NCBI GenBank assembly: GCA_029948255.1
Contig: JALIZF010000960.1
Coordinates: 54,032 to 118,031, forward strand
Length of the DNA stretch: 64,000 bases
From: Telmatactis stephensoni
Taxonomy: Eukaryota; Cnidaria; Anthozoa; Actiniaria; Isophelliidae
Reading direction: 5' to 3'
This document shows positions 11,713 to 22,945 of this stretch, piece by piece; the stretch's first letter is position 1, and each line of letters starts with the position of its first letter. The notes beneath the pieces were generated by a model, which worked only from the letters and a program-made list of their open reading frames with translations, was not told where the DNA came from and searched no databases. The position numbers and the translations under genes are program-made.

Positions 11713-12206
11713 TCAAGTCTGTGATTGCATCTTGCATTGGACAAACGTTTTGTCCACGACGTAGTGGCTTTCGTCTTGATAAATTCCGTCCAAATAGACG
11801 CAAGATGCATAGTCCTCTTCGGTCACAGACTGCTTACGACGTATTGTTTCATACTTTAGTGCGTCGTAGCGCAGAAACGAGCACGGGCAACTATTCTTTT
11901 TATTTTCCAAATAACGGTAATAAGGTTCTCTATCATATATAGTAGGCGACGGCGACGGTGACCCCCATTTTTTATTTCATATATATCCGAAAAAAGACCT
12001 CACCCTCACCCCACCCTCTGAAAAGCGTCCTTGGTTTCTAACTCCAAAACCCTTGCCCTACAAAAACGTTTTCCTAGCTCCCTTTTGCTAATATTTTAGC
12101 GATGGTTTAGATATTCTTCAAAACGTGCGGTCGGAAGGTGCTTTGACGCTGCTTCAAGGGCACGTACTATAAACCAAGTTTACCTTCTTTCTTGTAGCGA
12201 ACGCAT
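11713..12206 (-). CDS. Putative two-exon small protein with CPC motif, copy B
   Basis: Exon 1 is 12184-12206 and exon 2 is 11713-11890. The joined frame reads MRSLQER, then SCPCSFLRYDALK and on to a TGA. Compared with copy A it lacks two residues (an in-frame six-base difference) and has several substitutions, but the frame stays open, which argues mildly for constraint. No signal peptide, no recognised family; see copy A for the caveats. Confidence 0.28.
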
Positions 12207-12369
12207 TTTTACAACAATCTATAGTGCATCATAATACTAGGCATTGCTCAAAGAGAGAAAATGAGCTCATATTAGTTAGCTAGCACTGCTCAGGTTCCAG
12301 AAATTAATTATTTTTGACGCGATTTTGATTTTCGAATCTTGAGCCCTCAAGACACAAAAGATGGTGTGC

Positions 12370-12530
12370 TTTAAAGCAATCTAGCGCAAAAACGGCGACG
12401 GTGACCCCCATTTTTTATTTCATTTTTGGGATAAGCAACTCAAAAATTATTACTGTGTAAAGTGTTATGAATATTCTATGTTTAGTTATATTTCTACGGA
12501 ATTGCCTTAACGCGTTATTATTTGTTATTC
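12370..12530. repeat. Dispersed repeat family member (copy B)
   Basis: Counterpart of 3780-3940. A further shortened piece of the same motif lies at 11945-11985. Confidence 0.5.
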
Positions 12531-12842
12531 GTTTACAAAGTAGAAATAATTAGCTAATAAAAACAAAACACTATTGACACAATGACAATAGCCACTGGCA
12601 AGTATTTTGTAAACGAGAACGATTGGATTATTAGCACTAAGTTGTTTACTTTCTCGATGGCAATAAATATCGATCTACAAATAAATTGGTTTGACTCAAG
12701 TTGGATTTTACTAAATATTGTCTAACGTGAAACTAACAGGTAAAATCAAATCAAATATTGAAAATTGTAGAAAATTGAAAAATAGAATTTGGCAAAATGC
12801 TACAGCTTAAGCTACATCAAAATAACAATGAACAGTTCTTAG

Positions 12843-12963
12843 TAGAGTGCTTACAATATATCCGTGAAAAACTTTGTAAGAAATTGCACTAATTTGCACT
12901 AATTAAACAATACAGTACAATTTAGTTCGCTAACTTTTTCACGGATATATTGTAAGCACTCTA
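12843..12963. mobile_element. MITE-like element with TIR TAGAGTGCTTAC (copy B)
   Basis: Same element as 4256-4400 with a shorter core. Confidence 0.65.
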
Positions 12964-13127
12964 TTGATATTGTTTTGGTTGTTCTTGATCTTGCTCTTCT
13001 TCTTTGCGCTAGCTTTTTAATATTCTTGCTCTTTTGGTCTTTTTGTTCTTCTTGTTCTTTTACGTCTTTTTATCTCTTCTTTGCTACTTCTTCGTCTTCT
13101 TCTTCTAATTACTTGTTCTTGTTCTCG

Positions 13128-13130
13128 TCC

Positions 13131-13168
<38 letters not shown>

Positions 13169-13189
13169 CTTCTTCTTCTTCTTCTTCTT
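13128..13189. repeat. (TTG)n-(TTC)n microsatellite, first block of copy B
   Basis: A short version of the compound repeat. The surrounding 300 bases are repeated at 13205-13640. Confidence 0.85.
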
Positions 13190-13476
13190 AAATCTAATTC
13201 TAGTTAATTAAACTAATTTGCACTAATTAAACAATAGAAAACAAAGGATTTCGTGCTATTTAGTACAATTTAGTTTTTCACGGATATATTGTAAGCACTC
13301 TATTGATATTGTTTTGGTTGTTTTTGTTCTTGCTCTTGCTCTTCTTTTTTGCGCTAGCTTTTTAATATTTTAGTTCTTTCGGTCTTTTTGCTCTTCTTGT
13401 TCTTTTATGTCTTTTTATCTCTTCTTTGCTACTTCTTCGTCTTCTTCTTCTAATTACTTGTTCTTGTTCTCGTCCT

Positions 13477-13599
13477 TGTTGTTGTTGTTTCGTTGTTGTT
13501 GTTGTTGTTGTTGTTCTTCTTCTTCTTCTTCATCTTCTTCTTCTTCATCTTCTTCTTCTTCTTCTTCTTCTTCTTCTTCTTCTTCTTCTTCTTCTTCTT

Positions 13600-13629
<30 letters not shown>
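13477..13629. repeat. (TTG)n-(TTC)n microsatellite, second block of copy B
   Basis: A TTC tract of nearly 40 units, interrupted twice by TCA. Serine- or leucine-only frames here are artefacts. Confidence 0.9.
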
Positions 13630-13630
<1 letters not shown>

Positions 13631-14590
13631 AATCTTCTTCTTCTTCGTTATTAACTAGATATAGCCCATAAGGTAATTGTGATTACCCATTAATTTAACC
13701 ATATTTAGCTCTGAGTATCTTTTGATGAGAATGAGACGATGGTGAAGGAAAGAAGGGCAGTATGCACCTCCTGGAATAGTTCTGCTTTAGAAGGGCGGCA
13801 GAAGAAGTTGTAGATTGTAGATAGACTCTCCGGTTATAGAAATTATACGTTTAAAAATGCCAATTACTTCCATGCTTACTACATGGAAAGTAGGCGAATC
13901 TTTTACGTTTTGCACAGCTAGTGCGCTAATAGCGGCCGGTTTTGGGTTTCCGAGAAAATTGCGCGCGCGCTCGGGACTCTCTGTTGTTTTCAGTGTGACA
14001 GCCTTTATCTTTTCACTTTTCTGATATTTTTACATTGATATACAATTTTCGTATTTTTAGATATGATAGTTTTCTATAGATTTTTCTCCATAGATGAATT
14101 GTCTAGATGTAAAATTGTTTAATTCGCCGCCTGGGTATTTACATTTCAAACGACTGAGACAGTAAACAGGTAAACATTGTGTGGGCACTAAATATTGACA
14201 TACTGCCGACAACCAAATGCTAAGAACCAAGAAATACTAACACCATTATTGAAAGCTGTTATCAACAAAGCATGGACAATATAATATATAAAAATTCGGG
14301 AATTTAATATTTTTTCAAAGCGTGCGGCATTGTAGACATGAGTGTGACAAAATGAATTGTAAACACTACACTCAATTGCTTATTAGCTTATTGTTCAGCC
14401 ACTTTACGGCTTAGGATCCGACTGTTTCTTCCCTCTTTGACTGCGAAACTTGCTGTGTTCTAGCGGATATCGATAGCAAGCGCGGTTAAGACCAAATGTC
14501 CATCCTATACGTAACCATCGACGATTCAGCGATTTGTCTGGATCCATGGTTTGCTTTTTTGGTTTTGCATAAATATTAGAATCCGAATTG

Positions 14591-14655
14591 TCCTCCTCCT
14601 CCTCCTCCTCCTCCTCCTCCTCCTCCTCCTCCTTCTTCTTCTTTCTTCTTCTTCA
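14591..14655. repeat. (CCT)n/(CTT)n microsatellite, copy B
   Basis: Longer equivalent of 5737-5790. Confidence 0.85.
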
Positions 14656-15023
14656 TCTATGTATTTGTTACAAGGCAGTTGTGTGCGCCTTTAAATAAAT
14701 TAATTAAACCACTTTTAGCTCTGAGTAGCTTTCGATAGAAACGATGATAAACAAACTAAGCAAAGAGCTAGAAGGAAAGAGAGTAGCTAGAGGAGGCAGT
14801 ATTTACGTCCTTGAATTATTTTACTGTTAGGGTACGGCAATTGCTCACCATACTTAAGAAAAAGTTGTAGGTTGAAGTGGAGCTAGATCAACATAGGAAA
14901 TTAACAAAGTGAAAATCAAAGAGAAAACCACGCGCACCAAAACTTTGTCACACTTCGTTTCGGCTCGCTTGCCTGCTCATTGCTGTTCACTATTCGTCCG
15001 CCTTTTGCGCGTGCTAAAAATCT

Positions 15024-15024
<1 letters not shown>

Positions 15025-15060
<36 letters not shown>
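15025..15060. repeat. Poly-A tract
   Basis: About 36 consecutive A residues followed by GAAAAG units, at the site of the CAA repeat in copy A. Confidence 0.9.
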
Positions 15061-15062
<2 letters not shown>

Positions 15063-16121
15063 AAAGAAAAAGAAAAAGAAAAATACGAATACCTTCACCG
15101 CGCGTTCACAAACTACCAGTGAGAGCAGAAAATGGCTCGAGCGCACGTCCAAAACAACCAAGAGGGAATCTGCTTCGGTCTGTAGTTTGAATCTTGCACA
15201 TGAATAAACAAAAAGATGTTGGGATTAAATTTTCCAGATGGTAAAAAATACAAACCTAATATACACGGACATATCCCTTCCTCACCAACAGTTAGGATCG
15301 GGATAGTAACCATGCAATCTGAATTGCAAGTGATCGATTCTTAGCTATAGGATCTTTCCGACTACAAGCAAAATTCCGTCTTGCTCTTCAACAATGTATC
15401 TACTCTAATTAAAACTGATATCAGAAAGAAATAATTTAAGAGATCCGCACATAGTCTTGACTAAATATACCTTATAGATAGACTCTCCGGTTAAACAAAT
15501 TACCCTTAAAAAATAACTAAAAAAACTCGCTGTGAATCACACAAAACAACAAAATTACGACGTTGCTAATTATATGGACAGTAGACAAATCGCACTAAGT
15601 GGTTTTGCGTTTCGAGAAAATTGCGCGCGCGCCCGGGACTCTCTAGCTCTGTTGTCATGAATGTAACAGCCTTTATCTTTTCATTTTTATGATATTTGTA
15701 CATTCATGTACAATTTTTGTATTCTTAGATATGATATTTCTCTATAGGTTTTTCTCCGTAGATTAATAGTCCAGTTTCCAATTACTAGAGACCGCTGAGC
15801 TTCTTGACAAAAGGTGCATTTATGCAGGGTTAGCCTCCTTTTCAAGAAAGACCCATGGGATTAAAATCGATTTCTTTATTGTTCTTAGTCAAAATGTCTT
15901 GCTTTTCTCGCTGGTATTTTCGAATAATTTACCTTGACTCGAGGCTAGCCCTGCTCCAGTGCATCTGTTGTCTAATTTTACAGCGGTATGAAAAAACTCG
16001 AAAAAAGTCTATTGTCTGGATGGTAAATTGTTTAACTCATAGACTGGGTGTTTACATTTCAAACGACTGAGACAGTAAATAGGTAAACGTTATGTGGGCG
16101 CTAAACATTGACATACTGTCG

Positions 16122-16952
16122 AGGTTGGTGCCTACTATTGTCCGCGCGCACTGCTTTCTGCGCATGTGAAAACACTGAATTATTGTCGGTAAAGCAATCG
16201 TAAAAGCAAGGCCTTTTTACGACTTTTTGAAAAAATAAACTTACAGAATTAAAGGAAAACCATTTAGCCTCTCCTGTGTTTTAATGAAATTCCCAGTTGA
16301 TAAATAGAACCCGAGTTACAACGCCTGTTTTGACTATCATTTCTACCAGAAACGATCTGTTTTCGCCGCCATCTTGAAAATTTCCCACAATGCATTGTAA
16401 TTCGCTCTACTTTCCGGGGAGGGCTAGGGAATTTTTGACCATTTTCGCGAATTCTGATCAGTTTTCGCGCGTTTATCGGCAAATAACTTTCTAAATCGCA
16501 CGGATACCCCTATTTTTTATTTCTGTAAATTGTAAAGTGGAGATTAACCTACTTTTTTAAAATACTTTTATGAATTTAAAATTGAAACTTGATTGCAAAA
16601 ATTGGACTTTTCATTTGGCGGTCATGAACAAAAACAGGTCTAAAACTAGTAAAAAGTCATTGAAAAAAATTGTTATTCTGGTTTTTCCTATTTCGTATGG
16701 CATTGACAAGTAAGAGAATTGTGTTGTAAACGTTTTAGTAAAAAAAAGTTTGACATTTTTTCAAAATATGGGGTATTTATGATTTTTTCTTTAGGCCTCT
16801 AGAATAGGCAGATTTTGCAACATTTGATGGCGTGTAACTCATTAATATGCACGGTGACCCCCAATTTTTTCCTTGGATTCTAGCTCCCTATGATGGGTTC
16901 TTTAATACCCATACACCAAAAAAATTACCTTCCCATTAGTAGGCACCAACCT
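16122..16952. mobile_element. 831-bp TIR element, TIR AGGTTGGTGCCTACTA
   Basis: The two ends are 16-base perfect inverted repeats (AGGTTGGTGCCTACTA). Comparison with copy A (7021-7080) shows that the host sequence around catactg(c/t)cgag and aagaaccaaa is continuous there, so this block is an insertion in copy B that also removed or replaced about nine host bases. The interior contains diverged motifs of the dispersed CGGTGACCCC family and no transposase frame. No clear target duplication. Superfamily not assigned. Confidence 0.75.
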
Positions 16953-17284
16953 TAAGAACCAAATAATGCTAAAACCATTATTGAAAGCTGTTATTGACAA
17001 ATCATTGTCATTATAATAAAAATCAAGAATTCAATATTTGTTCAATTAAGTTTTTCAACGTGCGGCGTTGAGAAAATGAATAGTAAACACTGCACTCAAT
17101 CAGTTAAGGTGGCTCGATACATTTTCAGAGCCAACCTACGAACATCACCCCTGTTTAAAAGCGTTTTGGACTGCAAGCCTTTTTATAACACGAACTAGCA
17201 TATAAGGCGATAATTGAGCAATTCACGAACTTTAAATTGTAACGTATAGTGATTGCGCTGACCATCTTGCAAAGACAGCAACAA

Positions 17285-17420
17285 GAAGCAAGTGTAGCAT
17301 AGTTGGTTAGTGCGTGACCTTCTATGCAAGAGATCCGGCCTGAGTTCAATCCCAAGTGACTTATTTCGATTTCTCTCCGATCCCTGAAGCACTAAATAAC
17401 GGAGCACTGATCATGGACAC
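17285..17420 (+). repeat. tRNA-derived SINE, copy 1
   Basis: The head resembles a tRNA with an internal pol III promoter: A-box-like TAGCATAGTTGGTTAGTGCG at about 17295 and B-box-like GAGTTCAATCC at about 17342. It is followed by a tail that also appears in the copy at 17810-19260. The 3' boundary is uncertain. It is not a functional tRNA gene, as the stem pairing is poor. Confidence 0.6.
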
Positions 17421-17809
17421 AGGAAGTAAAGAGCGCACCATCGGCCTCAAGTACATTTTCACTTAAAATTAAATACAATTGTTCCTTCTACCTAACTGAC
17501 TATAGTGCCCCACCCTATTCCTCGTACTTCCAGTTTTATGTTAATGACTTTAATTAAATTCAAAATAACTGAAAATAATCGTTTTCTACAATGCTATTAC
17601 TACCAACTAATCACCTATTTGGTCTAATGATGTATGCCCTTTTCATTTCACATGCACTGCCACACCCTAAACTTAGTACTGCCAGTATAGATACATAGGA
17701 ATACCTCAAGTCTCTCAAATATCAAAATTATTCACCTTGTTTTTAAAGCCAAGGAGATGGAAGGAAGAAAGGATAAAACAAAGGGAGATAAACTAAAGGA
17801 AAGGAGCAA
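17421..17809. other. Intergenic DNA
   Basis: AT-rich non-coding sequence. I see no gene or clear element here. Confidence 0.4.
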
Positions 17810-19260
17810 GGATGGCACAGTGCGCGGTCTCTGACCTTCTATGCACAGGGACCGCGGAGCAACCTCAAAAAAAGGGGGGGGGGCTGCAGCGGCGGATCTA
17901 AACCTTTTAAAATGGGGTACACCATTTTACAAAACACGACGGGGGCGTAACTTCCTCAAACGCCCTTTTAAAGTAACATCGCAGGGCTTTAGCAGGCCAT
18001 AAAATTATGAGAGGCAAAAACAACTTATATTATGATTATTCTTTTTCGCGAGCGTAGCGAAATTTGAACTAAGGAGCGTCAATTTCATTAGCAATTTCGA
18101 TAAAACCAACAACAACAAACATTTAGAAAGTAAAGCTTTGGGAAAGTATATTGTCCTATACGTTTAGACAGAAGATAGAGAGAGAGTGAGAGAGAGAGAA
18201 ATAAATAAAAATAAATAAATAAACAGATAAGTAGGGCCCAACTGAAAAGCTAGGGGGCAAGAGCTAAGATATAGGTGTTCACAAAGGCTACTTCCTAGGG
18301 TAAATACATTGTGCGCGTCACTCCCCCACAAAGAATATCAATGAAAGAAATGGTTGATTTGTAGCTCAGACATAGAATACAATAAGCTCTTAGGAACGCC
18401 TAGCGCGAGTCGCTCGGCAAAACGTTTACAGAAAAGTACGCTGCGTACAACCTTTCTTTGATTGACTGACTTGAGAATGATAAAGTTCATTTTTTCCTCG
18501 TGGCGTCATTTACAATATTTCTTTTGCAGTTTCTAATGTGCAGAATTTTTTCCGGGCATTGTCCAGCTTTTCCTAAAAAATATAATGGTCCATTGACTAA
18601 GTTGACTACCCGCTCGAAAATACTTATGAAACACAGTATTGCAAGAGTTTTAAAAGTGGCGTAACTTATTACATGAATATGGACATCATTCAGTGATATG
18701 GCAGGTGCTCCTCTTCAAACTGTGGTTTGTACACCAACTTCAACCAATTATTATTTTTTACACAAGTGAAGGGGCGCTATACCTAGCTACACTACTGAAA
18801 ACATTTGGTCGACATCGCTCTTTTGTATGATATGATTATAGATGGAAGTTCAGTTTTCTTGTGACAAATTAAACGTTTGAAACTGAGCTAAACGACCGAG
18901 AGACCGTGCATGAGCTGAAATCCCGCCATAAAACGCTGGCGCATTTTACTTCTCTATCAAGAAACCCATGACAAGAGAAAAGATCAATTATAACCTTTAA
19001 AAACAGTATTAGTCAAATTTTGAAACAAACATTATTAATTTTTCATCACGAAAAGTGGGGGAGCTATAGCCCCCCCCCCCCCCCCCCCGTCTCCGCGGTC
19101 CCTGATGCAAGAGGTCCGGGTCCGATTCACAGTGCTGTCGCATCCTTATTCTGACTTAGATCCATTCTGTGTAGCTTTAATTAGCTTTAAATACCCGTAA
19201 AACAGAGCCATGATGGAGAGAAGCGAGTCCACGAGCTCGGGAGATCAGGGCAACCACTCC
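17810..19260 (+). repeat. tRNA-derived SINE, copy 2, interrupted
   Basis: 17810-17845 carries the SINE head (ATGGCACAGTGCGCGGTCTC, then GACCTTCTATGCA) and 19105-19260 the rest (ATGCAAGAGGTCCGGGTCCG and the tail). The 1259 bases between them are a DNA element with its own 5-base target duplication. Confidence 0.6.
17846..19104. mobile_element. hAT-like DNA element (non-autonomous), 5-bp target duplication
   Basis: The termini are perfect inverted repeats CAGGGACCGCGGAG and CTCCGCGGTCCCTG, each followed inward by a G-run or C-run. The 5-base ATGCA occurs at 17841-17845 and 19105-19109, and joining across it restores the SINE. CAGGG-type ends fit the hAT superfamily. Hosts of 5-bp duplications are a minority within hAT (usually 8 bp). 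No transposase frame is present. Confidence 0.75.
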
Positions 19261-19299
19261 ACGCGCTTTCCAAGTAAAATATATCACCTTTACTTCCCT

Positions 19300-19865
19300 T
19301 GCCTTTAAGGAAATTCTTAATTTATTACAACAATTACGTTCGAAGGAGGAAGTCATGGAATTAATTATTGATAATATTACTTTGTAGGACTACATAATTA
19401 GGACTACTACACTTAATTTCCCTTTGGCTTTAAGGAAATGCTTAATTAATTAATTATAACAATGACTTTCGAAGGCGGATCCGGAAGTCTGTATGGAATT
19501 AGTTATTGATAATATTAGATTTATTTTACTCGACTTTGTAGGAATACATGAATCATTTATGAAGAGGCTATGGTGACCCCGATGTAAACAAAACTTCTGC
19601 AGTCTTTACTGATGTAGTAAGTGAACGAAAGGTCATAACTGTGGGTGCTTTCATGTAAGAACTACAGCCGTTTCAAGTTGACTGGTCGAGCACTAGAGAA
19701 ATTGTTGGAAGCTAGCCTCCTTAATTTCCTTTTGGCTTTAAGGAAATGCTTAATTAATTAATTATAACAATGACGTTCGAAGGCAGAAGTCTGCATGGAA
19801 TTAGTTATTAATAATATTAGATTTATTTTACTCGACTTAGTAGGAATACATAAATCATTTTTGAA
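19300..19865. repeat. Three tandem copies of a ~140-bp repeat
   Basis: Units near 19300-19400, 19421-19563 and 19725-19865 share GGCTTTAAGGAAATGCTTAA, an AATGAC(G/T)TTCGAAGG motif and an AT-rich tail. A fragment of a TTAA element (19564-19724) sits between units 2 and 3. Confidence 0.7.
19564..19724. mobile_element. Terminal fragment of the large TTAA palindromic element
   Basis: This matches the right end of the 29621-38192 element (38030-38196): GATGTAAACAAAAC, GTCATAACTGTGGGTGCTTT, GGTCGAGCACTAG and the terminal GCCTCCTTAA. Only this end is present. Confidence 0.7.
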
Positions 19866-20046
19866 GCATTTTATTGGGCTGTTCTCATTTATAAAGTTAG
19901 TGCAATTATTCAATTAAAGGAGAGGTTTGGTAAAATCGACACGCAACCTAAACCTGATGAACTTTCACCATTTATTCTTCCTTGCAATATCTGCAGCCAA
20001 TCTTCAGTGAAACTTCGTTAATGAATTTCATAGCTAGTGTCAAGCG

Positions 20047-21096
20047 ATGAATATCACAAGAAACTCAAGTCTCGGGAACTTTGAAACTTTTTCCTCCAAC
20101 ATTTCATCATCAGGAGGGTTTGTTGCGCCATGGTTTAAAATTGACATCCCAGAAAGTGCAAGAATTGCATTCTCTGTCTCGTATAGCTTAGTTCTTGTGT
20201 TGTCGGTTGTTGGCAACGCATACATCATTGCTATCGTTCATCGTAACAGGGAAATGCATTCTATAGTCAACTATCACATCATCAACATGGCATCGTCTGA
20301 CATCGTTGGCTCCATTGCAACTATACCTCTACCTCTGTCAATGCTGGTTACTCTCTCGAATGAATGGAGAGTAGCAGGGACTTTGGGAAACATCCTTTGC
20401 AAGCTTTGGTCATTTACTGGAGAAGTTTGTTTTGCTGTATCCATTTTAAGCAATGTGACTGTCGGACTAGATCGTTTCTTTGCTGTTGTTTTCCCAATCA
20501 AGCCGATTCCTCGATTCCTCAAAAATCGTATCGCTCTTCCTGCAATCTGGGTCATTGCCATAGCATCGCACTCGATTTTTTTGTACATCTTCCAACTGAT
20601 CCCCTACTATGGCGTGAACATATGCACAATCAAGTGGCCAGCAAATTTCGATGCAATCAAGGCAGACGCCGCATTCTGCCTAATATTTCTAATTGCTTAT
20701 TTCGTCGCCCCGTTGATCATCATTACATCACTGTATCTAGCCATTGCTTGCAGCATCAAACGACAGAAACTACCCGGACAGCAACCGACGGACTTCCAAA
20801 AGAGGAGACGAAAACGTAACATTGGGATTATCAAGATGTCGTTCACAATCGTGGCGAGCTTTTTTGCCTGCCGGTCTCCATTTTATGTCCTCTTTATTAT
20901 GACAGATTTGGTGTGGAAAGGAGCTATCCCAGCTGCAATCGCGCCCTTTTACTACCTCTTGCACGAATGTTCCGTAATTATTGCCAGCGCTAGTCTCTTC
21001 ACCAATCCTTTGATTTGTTTCACCTTCAGCAGTAATTATCGTAAATACCTGAAGAAGACTTTCCCATTCAACCTCTTCTCATCGAACCACGCCTAA
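20047..21096 (+). CDS. Class A (rhodopsin-like) G protein-coupled receptor, intronless
   Basis: A 349-residue seven-helix receptor in a single exon. TM1 is about 40-65 with the GN pair (N57); TM2 about 77-101 with D85; TM3 about 118-140 starting with C118 and ending in DRF (142-144), a DRY variant; TM4 about 162-183 with W168; TM5 about 206-233 with P222; TM6 about 262-285 where CRSP (275-278) replaces the usual CWxP; TM7 about 301-326 with NPLICF in place of NPxxY. C193 in extracellular loop 2 can pair with C118. The N-terminus has glycosylation sites (NITRNSS). A basic KRRRKR run precedes TM6, as expected for G protein coupling. It resembles peptide- or amine-type orphan receptors expanded in cnidarians; ligand unknown. 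The ATG chosen is the first in frame and gives a normal 40-residue ectodomain. Confidence 0.93.
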   Translation: MNITRNSSLGNFETFSSNISSSGGFVAPWFKIDIPESARIAFSVSYSLVLVLSVVGNAYIIAIVHRNREMHSIVNYHIINMASSDIVGSIATIPLPLSMLVTLSNEWRVAGTLGNILCKLWSFTGEVCFAVSILSNVTVGLDRFFAVVFPIKPIPRFLKNRIALPAIWVIAIASHSIFLYIFQLIPYYGVNICTIKWPANFDAIKADAAFCLIFLIAYFVAPLIIITSLYLAIACSIKRQKLPGQQPTDFQKRRRKRNIGIIKMSFTIVASFFACRSPFYVLFIMTDLVWKGAIPAAIAPFYYLLHECSVIIASASLFTNPLICFTFSSNYRKYLKKTFPFNLFSSNHA

Positions 21097-21953
21097 TGGT
21101 TCTGATCAACGAAAAAGTGAAGAAAAACCAAGAGAAACCGAATGCTACTAATGACTAGAGTGTACAATTATATGGATGACATCCACGAATTATTTGCTAG
21201 TCAATTTGCTAGACTTTATTTTGCAAAGGTTTCGCCACTTCGGCCTTTGTTAGTATTCCGCAGTTTTCCTTCGCATTAACTCTGTCGATATCTTATTCAT
21301 TTTACGCGCTATAGTGTCACAATTAATTGCTAGTGTTCTAACTGCTTTTCTACTTTTCTCAGTAAGGATATATACTATATATATACTAAAACATCTTTCA
21401 GATGCTGATTAAAGAAGTCAAAAACGATAAATATAAGACTGTAGGGCAAAGATCAGAACTAAACCAAAATGCCAGAGTCACAATATTTAACTAGTGTGAA
21501 GGTATATTATGAAGCTTCAATCACCGCAATTATAAGATTTTAAACGAGCGAAGGAAGAAAGAAAACGACTAATAGATTCTTTCTTTTCTGCGTTTCGCAT
21601 GAAAAATACTAAGATTGTTCTTTTTTTCTAGGCGAGTTAGAATGCAAAACTGAGTGTGTCTATTTAGTAAAGTTGATTGAAAAGTGTGTTAAATGTTGAA
21701 GTTTTATTATTCCCATCATTTACTGATCTTTTTCTGTAATTACCAACATGGAATATTCTAAAAAGACTTTTCTTGGCGTGTTAAGGCAAGACCAACGTGG
21801 TTCATTAGTATCTATAATCAAATGATCATGTTTATAGTGTTTTATTATTACACCGGCCTGTACATACATGAGCATCGATATGTATAACATCTCATTGATA
21901 GACTATTGAATGCAAATTGTTAATAATGATATTCTTTATTTTGTTGTATTTAT
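21097..21953. other. Intergenic DNA after the receptor gene
   Basis: Likely 3' UTR and spacer. A short TATA-rich run occurs at about 21368-21388. No clear AATAAA close to the stop and no further gene seen. Confidence 0.4.
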
Positions 21954-21958
21954 ATCTT

Positions 21959-22668
21959 AGACAAGGCGCAAAATTGAAAAAGTCGATCGCAAAAAGTGCA
22001 GAAGGCATTTTGGGGTAGAGGATGGTAACATAACTATTCAAAACTAAATTTTCATGCTGAATCCAAATATGGCTGTTACCAAGACATATTCTGCAATCTT
22101 ATACGTGTAAATGACGTATTTGTGAATTTCTACAGTCATTTTATACTAACGGCTTTTTCATGTAATTTCAAAAGTTCCCAAACTTACAAAACAAAACAAT
22201 TACCATAGCTGGAAAGAGCATACCAAAATCAGTAAAACTGTGAAGTTTGAAGGATATCAGTGAAATAATCAAGGAGATACGAATTTTCAAAAAACGAAAT
22301 TTTGTATGAAAACACTTACAGTTATGCAAGAGATACAAACAAATTTCAATTTTTGAAAATTCGTATCTCCTTGAGTTTTCAACTGATATCCATCAAACAT
22401 CACAGTTTTGCTGATTTTGATATGCTCTTTCCAGCTATGGTAATTGTTTTTAAGTTTGGGAACTTTTGGAATTACATGAAAAAGCCGTTAGTATGAAATG
22501 ACTGTAGCAATTCACAAAACACGTCTTACACGCATAAGATTGCAGAATACGTCTTGGTAACAGTCATATTCGGATTCAGCATGAAAAATCGGTTTAGAAT
22601 AGTTATGTTACCAGCCTCTACCCCAAAATGCCTCCAGGTATCTGATTTCTCGAAAATGCGCCTTGTCT
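21959..22668. mobile_element. 710-bp hairpin element, TIR AGACAAGGCGCA, copy 1
   Basis: The whole element folds back on itself: the left arm of about 340 bases is the reverse complement of the right arm, with a loop near 22310. The ends are AGACAAGGCGC and GCGCCTTGTCT, flanked by ATCTT on each side (21954-21958 and 22669-22673), a likely 5-bp target duplication. No transposase. A second copy in the opposite orientation lies at 24716-25419. Confidence 0.85.
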
Positions 22669-22737
22669 ATCTTGCTATATCATCAGCGTATCAATAAATG
22701 AAATTCCAAGGTTTATTATGGTGTTTACATCCTACAT

Positions 22738-22945
22738 TTGTCTGTCTGTCTGTCTCTGTCTGTCTGTTTGTTTGTTTGTTTGTTTGCTTGCTTGCTAGCT
22801 TGTTTGTTTGTGTTTGTTTGTTCGTTCATTCGTTCGTTCGTTCGTTCGTTCATTCGTTCGTTCGTTCGTTCGTTCGTTCGTTTGTTCGTTTGTTTGTTTT
22901 GGTTTGTTTATTTGTTTGTTTTGGTTGGGGGAGGGGAGGGAGGGA
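22738..22945. repeat. (TGTC)/(TTTG)/(TTCG) tetranucleotide microsatellite
   Basis: Successive runs of TGTC, TTTG and TTCG, ending in a G-rich patch. Apparent long Phe/Val/Arg frames reflect the repeat only. Confidence 0.9.

Larger units (their letters stand above)
8481..17105. repeat. Segmental duplication, copy B
   Basis: Collinear with copy A (375-7204). Differences seen include: a pentanucleotide expansion at 9643-9802, a small element at 9908-10167, a short local duplication near 11940-12120, a second TTG/TTC block (12880-13200 repeated at 13205-13640), an insertion of about 250 bases near 15765-16015 and an 831-bp TIR element at 16122-16952. Confidence 0.85.

Noticed and set aside
17285..17360. 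Possible functional tRNA gene
   Set aside because: A- and B-box-like motifs are present but the cloverleaf does not pair well and the unit recurs with a shared tail, so it is a SINE head.
20274..20964. Overlapping frames on both strands within the GPCR gene
   Set aside because: Shadows of the receptor coding sequence.
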